Positions 1-7,337 of a stretch of 64,000 bases of DNA are shown in pieces. Source of the DNA: VRUE01 sp963708115 (lineage in GTDB: Bacteria > Actinomycetota > Thermoleophilia > Solirubrobacterales > 70-9); NCBI GenBank assembly GCA_963708115.1, contig CAVPRX010000001.1:1612001-1676000 (forward strand), written 5' to 3'. The notes under the pieces were generated by a model that saw only the letters and a list, made by a program, of their open reading frames with translations, had not been told where the DNA came from and ran no database searches. A program made the position numbers and the translations under genes. Every line of letters starts with the position of its first letter. Position 1 is the first letter of the stretch.

Positions 1-135
1 GAAGAGTTCGTCTATCGCGAAGCCCTGGCCGTGGGTGGTGAAGAAGATCAGCCCGGCGGAGAGCAGCATCGCCAAGCCCAGCACGGCCCAGGCGACGCGC
101 GGTTCGCTCAGGCGGGCCAGGGCTCTCTGCGCCAT
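1..135 (-). CDS. Membrane protein, N-terminal part only (runs off the window)
   Basis: Forty-five N-terminal codons are visible, starting from an ATG at 135. The start lies one base after the TGA stop (139-137) of the upstream membrane-protein gene, so the two are probably co-transcribed. After a short basic N-terminus (MAQRALARLSEPR) comes one hydrophobic segment, roughly residues 14-35, followed by a polar stretch ending in DELF. This fits the first transmembrane helix of another multi-membrane glycosyltransferase-like protein of this locus, where an acidic residue follows the first helix. The product cannot be named from this fragment. Confidence 0.6.
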   Translation of the reverse strand, partial: MAQRALARLSEPRVAWAVLGLAMLLSAGLIFFTTHGQGFAIDELF

Positions 136-136
136 C

Positions 137-1825
137 TCAGGCACCTCCCTCTACCGCCAGGTTGCAGATCGTCAAGCTGCCCGCTGGGCTCAGTTGCGCG
201 CGCCAGGGGCGCGGCGATAGGTCGGCTGGAATCGCGAGCTCGTTCCAGGCGCCGGTAGCGAGGCTGCCGAGCTGCACCGGAAAAGCGTCAGCGAAGCGCC
301 CCAGGCTTAGCTCGCCCGCGCCACCCGAGCGAAGCAGGGCTCCACCGGCCGGCAGCGTCACGACAGTCGCTTCCCCGGAGGCGGCTTCCACCGTCCGGCA
401 GTCCTCCAGCGCCTCGCCCCGCGGTGCCGCCACGGGCCGCAGCTCGACCCCGAGCGCCGCCGCCAGCACCTTGTCGGCCGGGATCCTTGCTTCCTCCGGC
501 GCCGCTTTGAGCTCGGCTTCCGTGTAGGCGGGGGACCCGAAGGCGTCCCGCGCGGAGAGATAGGAGCCGACTTCCACCGGGACGTAGCCGGTGTCGGCGA
601 TGTCTTCGCTGAGGATCAGGCCCGGTTCGACCGTGTTGCGGGCGATCTCCACCGCCGTCAGGTCGGCGCGCTCGAGTCTGCTGGTCCGCTCGTAGCTTTC
701 GTAGGACTCGTGCAGGAAGAGGAGGTTGCTGGCGACTGCGGCGACGACGACGGCGAGCGCCGGAATCGCCAGGCGCCGCTCCAGCTTCAGGCCGCGCAGC
801 AGGTCCGCGGCGACCAGCAGCACCATCGCGCCTGCCGGGTACTGGTAGCGGCTCGCCCAGGCCAGCCGGCCGGGCTTGACGTCGAATCCGCCGAGGATCC
901 AGTAGGAGAGGACGATCGCCAGCACCACCCAGAGCGAGCGCGGAATCCGCTCGATCCGGTACAGGCGCCAGACCGCCAACCCGCCGAGCAGGACCGCGAG
1001 CGGGCGCCCCCAGTCGAGGCCGGCCGGCGATGCGATCCCTTCCACCGGCGTCGCAAGGCCGAGCAGCGCCGCGATCGCCGCCGCGAACGAGTCGAACACG
1101 TAGAGCGGCGTGGTGGCGACGTTGTGCAGCGAGAAGGCGCTTTCGGCGGTGTGGCCCCAGCCGAGCCACCAGATCGCGTAGAGGGCGACCGGTACCGCGA
1201 CGACGAAAGCACGCCGGCGCCAGTCGCGGTCGCCGCGGCGCAGGACGACGTCGACCGCGGCGCCGATCGCGAAGGCGAGCCAGAGGCTGGAGAAGAGCAT
1301 CGAGCCGACCAGCCAGGCGCAGGCGAGCCAGTCGCCGACCTTGTCGCGCCGGTCGAGGGCGACGAGCACGCCGAGCCCGCAGGCCATCGAGCCGAGGAAG
1401 GTGATCGAGGCGAACCAGAGCAGGTCGTCGTACGCGGCGCCGAGGAAGAGGACCGGGAGCAACGCGATCAGAGCCGGCCACTCGCCTAGCCGGCGTCTGA
1501 TCCAGACGAAGAGGAACCAGGCGCCGAGCAGGAACAGCGCCGCCGCTATGACGCGGTAGGGCAGGGTCGAGCCCATCCCAAAGGTCGCCAGCAGCAGCTT
1601 GAACACGGCGACCGGGCCGGCGACGAAATGCTCGTTGTCGGGTTTGAGGAAGGCGTCGGCGTTGAAGCCGCGCCGGTAGAGGATGAAGGTCCAGTCGTCG
1701 AGCAGGAAGGTGATGCGCGACGCCAGCGTCGTTATCAGCACGCCCGAGGCGAGCATCGCCGCGAGCATCAGGGGCGTGGCGGAGCGCCAGAACCCCCCCC
1801 GAACGGTGGCTTCACCGGGCCGCAT
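137..1825 (-). CDS. Multi-spanning membrane protein, GT-C glycosyltransferase-like
   Basis: This 562-residue protein has about ten hydrophobic segments in its first 390 residues and a soluble C-terminal domain (about 390-562). After the first helix comes LLDDW, an acidic motif in the first outside loop as in GT-C enzymes that use polyprenyl-phosphate sugars. It is a full-length paralogue of the protein at 7334-9052, sharing blocks such as MACGLGVLVALDRRDKVGD and SMLFSSLWLAFA. It starts 9 nt after the stop of the GT2 gene, so it belongs to that minus-strand operon (epimerase, GT2, this protein, next membrane protein). No catalytic activity can be assigned from sequence alone; a sugar transferase or glycan-modifying role is inferred from topology and context. 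Confidence 0.75.
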   Translation of the reverse strand: MRPGEATVRGGFWRSATPLMLAAMLASGVLITTLASRITFLLDDWTFILYRRGFNADAFLKPDNEHFVAGPVAVFKLLLATFGMGSTLPYRVIAAALFLLGAWFLFVWIRRRLGEWPALIALLPVLFLGAAYDDLLWFASITFLGSMACGLGVLVALDRRDKVGDWLACAWLVGSMLFSSLWLAFAIGAAVDVVLRRGDRDWRRRAFVVAVPVALYAIWWLGWGHTAESAFSLHNVATTPLYVFDSFAAAIAALLGLATPVEGIASPAGLDWGRPLAVLLGGLAVWRLYRIERIPRSLWVVLAIVLSYWILGGFDVKPGRLAWASRYQYPAGAMVLLVAADLLRGLKLERRLAIPALAVVVAAVASNLLFLHESYESYERTSRLERADLTAVEIARNTVEPGLILSEDIADTGYVPVEVGSYLSARDAFGSPAYTEAELKAAPEEARIPADKVLAAALGVELRPVAAPRGEALEDCRTVEAASGEATVVTLPAGGALLRSGGAGELSLGRFADAFPVQLGSLATGAWNELAIPADLSPRPWRAQLSPAGSLTICNLAVEGGA

Positions 1826-1834
1826 GCGGGTAAT

Positions 1835-2629
1835 CTAGGCGCCGTCCCGGAGGCGACCTGAACGCCATACAGCCCGCCCTCGCGGCGCCTCGCCGGCGCC
1901 CTCGCGGCGGTAGTCGCCGCGGCTCAGGTGGTGCTCGAGGAAGACGTAGAGGACGATGAAGAGGTAGCGGCTGCCCATCTCGTTGAGGCGCAGCTTCGAG
2001 ACCCCGGCTTTGCGGTTGGCCCAGGAGATCGGCACGATGCCGTAGCTGTAGCCGCGCACGACGGCCTTGAGCGGCAGCTCGACGGTCAGGTTGAAGTGAT
2101 GGGAGAGGAAGGGCTGGACGTTTTCGATCACCTCGCGCCGGTAGGCCTTGAAGGCGTTGGTGGTGTCGTTGTAGCCGTGGCGGAAGAGGGCCCGGATTCC
2201 CCAGTTGACGATCCGGTTCATGATCAGCTTCGAGCGTGGGTAGTCACTCACCTTCGAGCCGTGCACGAAGCGCGAGCCGAAGGCGCACTCGTAGCCTTCT
2301 TCGAGCAGGCGTTGGTAGGAGACCAGGTCGCGCGGGCTGTCGGAGCCGTCGGCCATCACGATCGCCACCGCGTCGCCCTCGAAGGCCTCCAGTCCTGCCC
2401 GGACGGCGAAACCGAAGCCGTTTTCATATGGGGAGGGCAGGCAGCGCACCTGCGGGTGCTCGGCGGCGATCCGCTCCACGACAGCGGCGGTGCCGTCGGT
2501 GCTGGTGTCGTCGACGACGATCACCTCGTGCTCGATCTTCTCCGCGTCGAGGGTGGCGGCGATCTCGGTCACCGTCTCGGCGACGGTGCCCTCCTCGTTG
2601 TAGGCGGGGATGACCACAGAGAGCTTCAT
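1835..2629 (-). CDS. Family 2 glycosyltransferase, DPM1/polyprenyl-phosphate type
   Basis: This 264-residue GT-A enzyme begins MKLSVVIPAYNEEGTV, the standard family 2 opening. The nucleotide-binding region VVDDTSTDGT is near residues 40-50, and an ADGSDSP motif near residue 90 stands where the metal-binding DXD normally sits. The sequence resembles dolichol/polyprenyl-phosphate hexosyltransferases, which charge a lipid carrier with one sugar for membrane GT-C enzymes. No C-terminal membrane helices are present. The ATG overlaps the stop of the upstream epimerase gene as ATGA (2629-2626), which indicates translational coupling. The following GT-C-like gene could use its product; that link is inferred. 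Confidence 0.85.
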   Translation of the reverse strand: MKLSVVIPAYNEEGTVAETVTEIAATLDAEKIEHEVIVVDDTSTDGTAAVVERIAAEHPQVRCLPSPYENGFGFAVRAGLEAFEGDAVAIVMADGSDSPRDLVSYQRLLEEGYECAFGSRFVHGSKVSDYPRSKLIMNRIVNWGIRALFRHGYNDTTNAFKAYRREVIENVQPFLSHHFNLTVELPLKAVVRGYSYGIVPISWANRKAGVSKLRLNEMGSRYLFIVLYVFLEHHLSRGDYRREGAGEAPRGRAVWRSGRLRDGA

Positions 2630-3702
2630 CGCGACACCTTCTCGAATCCGAGCGCCTCGGCGACGGCATCCTCGTGGGAGGCGGTCCACTCGAGCAGGTC
2701 GGCGAGCACGTCGCGCGGGCTGCGGCGCGGTCGCCAGGAGGTGCGGGCGAAGAGCCGCGAGCAGTCCGAGAGGTAGATCGGCACGTCGCCGGGCCGGGTC
2801 TCGGGGTCGGCGCCGATCTCCACCTCGTTGCCGGTCAGCTCCCGGCAGAGCGCGGTCGTCTCCAGCAGCGAGAGGCTGCACTCGCGGCCGCCGCCGACGT
2901 TGGCGACCGAGCCGCTCCAGCCCTCGGGGTCGCCGAGCTGCTCCTCGACCAGGTCGACCAGGTCGTCGATGTGGAGCAGGTCGCGGGCCTGCTTGCCGCT
3001 GCCGCCGAAGCCGATGTAGTTGAGCGGCCTGCCGAAGTGGTGGCTGAGCAGCCACCAGGAGAAGACGCCCTGGTCGACCTTGCCCATCTGCCAGGGGCCG
3101 GCGATCACGCCGCAGCGGTTGACGACCGCGCGCAGGCCGAAGGCGTCGGCGTACTCCTCGATCAAGAGCTCGGCGGACAGCTTGGTGGCGCCGTAGAGGG
3201 TGCGGGCGCCGGGCAGCGGGAAGTCCTCGGAGATGCCCTGTGGACCGGCGCCGCGGACCGGTTGCTCGGCGGCCAGCTCGTAGCGGGTCTCGGTCTCCTC
3301 CAGGACCAGCTCGAGCTGGGGTGCCACCGGGTAGACGCGGCTGGTCGAGAGGAAGACGACGAAGGCGCTCTCCTGGCGCGCCCGCTCGAGGCAGTTGAAG
3401 GCGCCGACCAGGTTCGTCTGCACCGAGTAGGAGGTGTCGGCGAAGCCGGCCAGGACGGAGGGCTCGGCCGAGCACTCGACCATCGCGTCGAAGCTCCCTG
3501 CCGCGGCCAGGTCGTCGGACTCGCGCACGTCGCCGTGGACGAACTCGACGCCGGCCTCGCGCAGCCGCGTCAGGTTCAGCTCGGAGCCGCGACGCATCAG
3601 GTTGTCTAGCCCGACGACCTCCCAATCGGGGTGGCGCGTGGCCAGCGCCACGCCGAGGTTTGCACCCACGAATCCGGCGCCGCCGGTGATCAAGACCCGC
3701 AT
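2626..3702 (-). CDS. NAD-dependent epimerase/dehydratase, CDP-paratose 2-epimerase-like
   Basis: This extended short-chain dehydrogenase has about 358 residues. MRVLITGGAGFVGANL holds the GxxGxxG dinucleotide loop, and YGATK supplies the YxxxK catalytic pair. The block with CGVIAGPWQMGKVDQGVF and YIGFGGSGKQARDLLH resembles CDP-paratose 2-epimerases (RfbE/Tyv family), though a different nucleotide-sugar substrate is possible. I chose ATG 3702: the glycine loop starts immediately and a TATGAA hexamer lies about 10 nt upstream. An in-frame ATG at 3717 is the alternative. It heads a minus-strand operon and is divergent from the glycosyltransferase at 3757. Confidence 0.85.
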   Translation of the reverse strand: MRVLITGGAGFVGANLGVALATRHPDWEVVGLDNLMRRGSELNLTRLREAGVEFVHGDVRESDDLAAAGSFDAMVECSAEPSVLAGFADTSYSVQTNLVGAFNCLERARQESAFVVFLSTSRVYPVAPQLELVLEETETRYELAAEQPVRGAGPQGISEDFPLPGARTLYGATKLSAELLIEEYADAFGLRAVVNRCGVIAGPWQMGKVDQGVFSWWLLSHHFGRPLNYIGFGGSGKQARDLLHIDDLVDLVEEQLGDPEGWSGSVANVGGGRECSLSLLETTALCRELTGNEVEIGADPETRPGDVPIYLSDCSRLFARTSWRPRRSPRDVLADLLEWTASHEDAVAEALGFEKVSR

Positions 3703-3756
3703 CTGGCGCGCATTCATAGCAGGGGGTCGCGCTGCCGGGATAATCTCGAGCCGCCG
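3703..3756. promoter_or_regulatory. Short divergent promoter region
   Basis: Only 54 bp separate the two divergent starts. On the plus strand TAATCT (3741-3746) lies 10 nt before ATG 3757 with no Shine-Dalgarno sequence between. On the minus strand TATGAA lies just upstream of ATG 3702. Both look like -10 boxes of leaderless or very short-leader transcripts. Confidence 0.4.
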
Positions 3757-4962
3757 ATGCGGCTCCTTCTCGCCACCAATCATCTCTGGCTCGGAGGAGC
3801 CGAGTCCTACCTGCTGACCGTTGCCGAGCAGTTCGAGCGACTCGGTCACGAGGTCACGATCTACGCGCCGGAAGTCGGTGCGGGCGAGGCGGTCGCTCGC
3901 GAACGCGATCTGGAGGTGGTCAGCGAGGGCGGCTCGATCCCCGCGGACCTCGACGCCGCCTTGGTCCAGGACGGAACCGTCTCCGGCGAAATCGCGGCGC
4001 GCTGCCCCGGCGTTCCCCAGCTCTTCGTCGTCCACAGCACGATGTTTGCCCTCCAGGACCCGCCGCAACTGGACGGAGCAGTGGGCGTTGTTGTCGTTCT
4101 GAGCGATCGCGTTGCCGCACGAATGCGTAGCTTCGCCACCCCCGTGGAGGTCGTGCGCATGCGCCAGCCGATCGACACCAATCGTTTCGTGCCACGCGAA
4201 GCGCTGCCCGAGGTTCCCCGCCGGGCGCTGCTGCTGAGCAACTACTCACTCCCGGACCGGCTCGAGACGATCGAAAGCGCCTGCTCGGCTGTCGGGATCG
4301 AGCTTCACCGGCTCGGCGCCGCGGCGGGCTCGACAACCGACGTCCGTCCGGCGCTGGCGGAAGCCGACATCGTGATCGGCTACGCACGCTCGGCCCTGGA
4401 GGGGATGGCCTGCGGACGGGCGGTCTACGTCTACGACCTGCATGGCGGTGACGGCTGGATGACCGCGGAGAGCTATGCGCAGATCGAGGCCGACGGCCTC
4501 GGCTTCGCTGGATCGACGGGGGAGCTCGTCCTCGACCGGGACACGTTGGCCGAGGATCTGCGGCGCTATTCGGCTTCGATGGGGCCGATCAACCACGACC
4601 TCGTCATGGCGCACCACCACGCGGGCCGTCACGCCGAGGAGCTGATCGGGCTCCTGGGCGGTCTCGCCAACCGTCCCCCGCGGCCGCGCGAGTCCGCGCG
4701 CGAGATGGCACGGTTGGTGCGCCTCGAGTGGCGGGCGCAGCTCGACGTCCACGCCTTGCGGCAGGAGAACGCCGCGCTGTCCAAGCGCCTCCACGATTCC
4801 GAGCTCGCCCGCATCGACGAGCGCGAGGAAGACAAGGAGAAATTAGTCAACGTCGCCCGGCAAATCGAGGCCGACACCAGGCGGGAGTACGAGCAAAGTC
4901 TCAGCTGGCGTTTGATGGCTCCCTTGCGCGCGCTCTTGCGTCGCCTCCGTGGTGGCGAGTAG
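3757..4962 (+). CDS. Glycosyltransferase (GT-B, family 4-like) with C-terminal coiled coil
   Basis: The 401-residue protein opens MRLLLATNHLWLGGAESYL, the GGAE acceptor-side loop of family 4 GT-B enzymes. A second Rossmann-like half follows, with SALEGMACGRAVYVYD in the position of the donor-binding E-x7-E region. From about residue 320 the chain becomes a charged coiled coil, and it ends in SLSWRLMAPLRALLRRLRGG. That SWR(I/L)xxPLR tail occurs at the C-terminus of many polysaccharide-locus glycosyltransferases, and as a free-standing small protein at 21005-21235. The start at 3757 follows a TAATCT box. Acceptor and sugar are unknown. Confidence 0.8.
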   Translation: MRLLLATNHLWLGGAESYLLTVAEQFERLGHEVTIYAPEVGAGEAVARERDLEVVSEGGSIPADLDAALVQDGTVSGEIAARCPGVPQLFVVHSTMFALQDPPQLDGAVGVVVVLSDRVAARMRSFATPVEVVRMRQPIDTNRFVPREALPEVPRRALLLSNYSLPDRLETIESACSAVGIELHRLGAAAGSTTDVRPALAEADIVIGYARSALEGMACGRAVYVYDLHGGDGWMTAESYAQIEADGLGFAGSTGELVLDRDTLAEDLRRYSASMGPINHDLVMAHHHAGRHAEELIGLLGGLANRPPRPRESAREMARLVRLEWRAQLDVHALRQENAALSKRLHDSELARIDEREEDKEKLVNVARQIEADTRREYEQSLSWRLMAPLRALLRRLRGGE

Positions 4963-4977
4963 CTAGTCTGCTGCGCC

Positions 4978-6051
4978 ATGCCTACCGCAATAGTCACCGG
5001 ATCGGGGGGCCTGATCGGCTCCGAGTCAGTCCGCCGCTTCATCGAGGCGGGCTGGGACATCGTCGGGATCGAGAACGACATGCGCGCCCGCTTCTTCGGC
5101 GAGGAGGCGTCGACTGCGCACGTGACCGAGGAGCTGCGCGAGGGCTACTCCCAGTTCCGCTCGCTCGATCTCGACATCCGCGACGCCGAGGGGATCAACC
5201 GCGCCTTCGCCGATCTCGGGGGCAAGCTCGACGCCGTGATCCACACCGCCGCGCAGCCCTCGCACGACTGGGCGGCGCGCGAGCCGCAGACTGATTTCGG
5301 CGTCAACGCGCTCGGCACCCTCAACCTGCTCGAGGCGGCGCGCGAGCATGCCCCGGACGTGCCCTTCATCTTCTGCTCGACCAACAAGGTCTACGGCGAC
5401 ACGCCCAACCACCTGCCGCTGGAAGAGCTCGAGAAGCGCCTCGAACTGCCCGAGTCTCATCCCTTCCACAAGGGCATCGACACCTCGATGTCGATCGACC
5501 GATCGACCCACTCGCTCTTTGGCGTCTCCAAGGCCGCCGCCGACCTGCTGGTGCAGGAGTACGGCCGCTACTTCGATATGCCGACGGTCTGCTTCCGCGG
5601 TGGCTGCCTGACCGGTCCCCAGCACGCCGGCGCGCAGCTGCACGGCTTTCTCGCCTACCTGATGAAGTGCACGGTCACCGGCACCCCCTACACCGTCTTC
5701 GGCTATGGCGGCAAGCAGGTCCGCGACAACATCCACAGCGCCGACCTCGTCGCCTGCTTCCAGTCCTTCCAACGCGCACCCCGCGCCGGCGCCGTCTACA
5801 ACATGGGCGGCGGCCGGCGCAGCAACTGCTCGATGCTCGAGGCGATCGACGTCTGCGAGCGGATCAGCGGCCGCGAGCTGCAGTGGGAGCTGAGCGAGGA
5901 GAACCGGATCGGCGACCATCGTTGGTGGATCTCCGACGTCTCCGACTTCGCCGCCGACTACCCCGACTGGCAGCCACGCTACGGCATCGACGAGATCCTC
6001 CAGGAGATGTACGAGCAGAACGTCGAGCGCTGGATGGCGACCGCGGGATAA
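4978..6051 (+). CDS. NAD-dependent epimerase, CDP-paratose 2-epimerase-like
   Basis: A 357-residue extended SDR enzyme. IVTGSGGLIGSE at residues 4-15 is the dinucleotide-binding loop, and CSTNKVYGDTPNHLP is close to the corresponding block of CDP-tyvelose/paratose 2-epimerases. The usual YxxxK appears as SLFGVSKAA, with Phe where Tyr is expected, so the catalytic residue should be examined. CLTGPQHAGAQLHGF and YGGKQVRDNIH complete the family pattern. It is a second, diverged member of the family also present at 2626-3702. TAGTCT (4964-4969) lies 8 nt before the ATG, and the preceding gene ends at 4962. Confidence 0.85.
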   Translation: MPTAIVTGSGGLIGSESVRRFIEAGWDIVGIENDMRARFFGEEASTAHVTEELREGYSQFRSLDLDIRDAEGINRAFADLGGKLDAVIHTAAQPSHDWAAREPQTDFGVNALGTLNLLEAAREHAPDVPFIFCSTNKVYGDTPNHLPLEELEKRLELPESHPFHKGIDTSMSIDRSTHSLFGVSKAAADLLVQEYGRYFDMPTVCFRGGCLTGPQHAGAQLHGFLAYLMKCTVTGTPYTVFGYGGKQVRDNIHSADLVACFQSFQRAPRAGAVYNMGGGRRSNCSMLEAIDVCERISGRELQWELSEENRIGDHRWWISDVSDFAADYPDWQPRYGIDEILQEMYEQNVERWMATAG

Positions 6052-6069
6052 GCAGTACTTAGCCTTCTT

Positions 6070-6099
6070 GCTAAATTTAGCTACCAAGCTAAATTTAGG
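6070..6099. promoter_or_regulatory. Twin AT-rich palindromes, probable operator
   Basis: The 10-bp perfect palindrome CTAAATTTAG occurs at 6071-6080 and again at 6089-6098, centre to centre 18 bp apart. The first is extended to the 12-bp palindrome GCTAAATTTAGC. This AT-rich block sits in otherwise GC-rich DNA, directly before the ATPase Shine-Dalgarno (AGGAG, 6097-6101). It is most simply read as a two-site operator or protein-binding array for the ATPase gene. Confidence 0.6.
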
Positions 6100-6116
6100 A
6101 GAAGGGCTTAAGCACT

Positions 6117-7337
6117 GTGAACCCGATCGAGTTCAAGAATCCGTATCGCCCGGGCGCGGGACACATGCCTCCCTATCTGGCCGGCCGCGAACGCGAGTAC
6201 GCGGAATTCAATCGCCTCCTGGAGCAGGACGAGATTCTCGAGAATCTGGTTCTGACTGGGTTGCGTGGGGTTGGCAAGACCGTCTTGCTCGAGACCTTCA
6301 AGCCTCTGGCGATCAAACATGGCTGGGTTTGGGCGACCGCTGACCTCTCCGAGTCGGCCAGCATCAGCGAGGCTGCCCTCGCCGAACGGCTCTTGGCCGA
6401 TCTTGCGCTGATCACGTCGTCTACGACCGTGGTGGATGCGGCAGTTGGCAGCCAGGTCGGCTTCGCCACGCCATCGCAGCCGCGAGAGGTTCCACTGACC
6501 CACGAGGTCCTCGTGGCTGTCTACGAAAGAACCCCCGGCCTGACCGCAGACAAGATCAAGGCGGTGCTCGAATTTGCCTGGGAGCACATGCGCGACCAAG
6601 GACAGAATCGCGTGATCTTCGCCTACGACGAGGCACAGAATCTTTCCGACCATGCAACCAAGGAGCAGTTCCCGCTGTCGGTACTGCTCGACGTGTTCCA
6701 GTCGATCCAGAAGAAGGGCATTCCCTTCATGCTGGTTCTCGCGGGGCTGCCGACCTTGTTCCCCAAACTCGTCGACGCTCGCACCTACGCGGAGCGCATG
6801 TTCCGGGTCATGACGTTGACGAAGCTGACCTCCGAAGAGAGCCGGGAAGCCATCCTCAAGCCGATCGAGGTGGCCGAGTGTCCGGTCAGGCTGTCGCCCG
6901 AGTCCGTCGAGGTCATCATCCACGAGTCTGCCGGCTATCCGTACTTCATCCAGTTCATCGGCCGTGAGGTCTACGACGTCTTCATCAGGCAGCACGCCGA
7001 AGAAGAGAAGAAGTTCGTACCGACCGAGGCGATCCAGCGCAAGCTGGATGCTGACTTCTTTGCCGGGCGCTGGGCGAGGATCACCGATCGGCAGCGCGAA
7101 CTGCTCTGGGTCGTGGCACATCTCAATCGCCCGGATGAAGAATTCACGATCCTCGAACTGACCGAGAAGGCAAAGACGCTTCTGCCGAAGGCGTTTTCGC
7201 CCAGCAACGCAAATCAGATGCTGGCAAGCCTCGCCGAGCGCGGCATGATCTACAAGAATCGGTTGGGCAAGTACTCGTTCGCGGTGCCTCTGCTGGGGCG
7301 CTTCATCGCTCGCACATACGAGCTACCGGCGAGTTAG
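6117..7337 (+). CDS. Orphan AAA/STAND-like ATPase (AAA_16 / Orc1-Cdc6-like)
   Basis: A 406-residue ATPase starting with GTG after an AGGAGAAGGG Shine-Dalgarno. The Walker A motif GLRGVGKTVLL is near residue 51 and the Walker B VIFAYDEAQN near residue 165. LVLAGLPTL around residue 205 matches the sensor-1 region, and a winged-helix-like C-terminus (about 310-400) ends the chain. The layout fits stand-alone bacterial ATPases annotated as ATP-binding protein/AAA_16, whose role is mostly unknown. It lies alone between sugar genes and its base composition is less GC-rich. It has its own twin-palindrome operator, and its stop overlaps the convergent gene by 4 bp (7334-7337). It looks like an acquired accessory gene. 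Confidence 0.8.
   Translation: MNPIEFKNPYRPGAGHMPPYLAGREREYAEFNRLLEQDEILENLVLTGLRGVGKTVLLETFKPLAIKHGWVWATADLSESASISEAALAERLLADLALITSSTTVVDAAVGSQVGFATPSQPREVPLTHEVLVAVYERTPGLTADKIKAVLEFAWEHMRDQGQNRVIFAYDEAQNLSDHATKEQFPLSVLLDVFQSIQKKGIPFMLVLAGLPTLFPKLVDARTYAERMFRVMTLTKLTSEESREAILKPIEVAECPVRLSPESVEVIIHESAGYPYFIQFIGREVYDVFIRQHAEEEKKFVPTEAIQRKLDADFFAGRWARITDRQRELLWVVAHLNRPDEEFTILELTEKAKTLLPKAFSPSNANQMLASLAERGMIYKNRLGKYSFAVPLLGRFIARTYELPAS

Noticed and set aside
710..1489. Long plus-strand frames opposite the membrane proteins (also 7823-9208)
   Set aside because: They are charged, repetitive antisense shadows of membrane-helix codons in GC-rich DNA.
1826..1840. TAGATT before the membrane protein at 1825 as a leaderless promoter
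   Set aside because: It coincides with the TAG stop of the upstream GT2 gene in the same operon, so it is not independent evidence.
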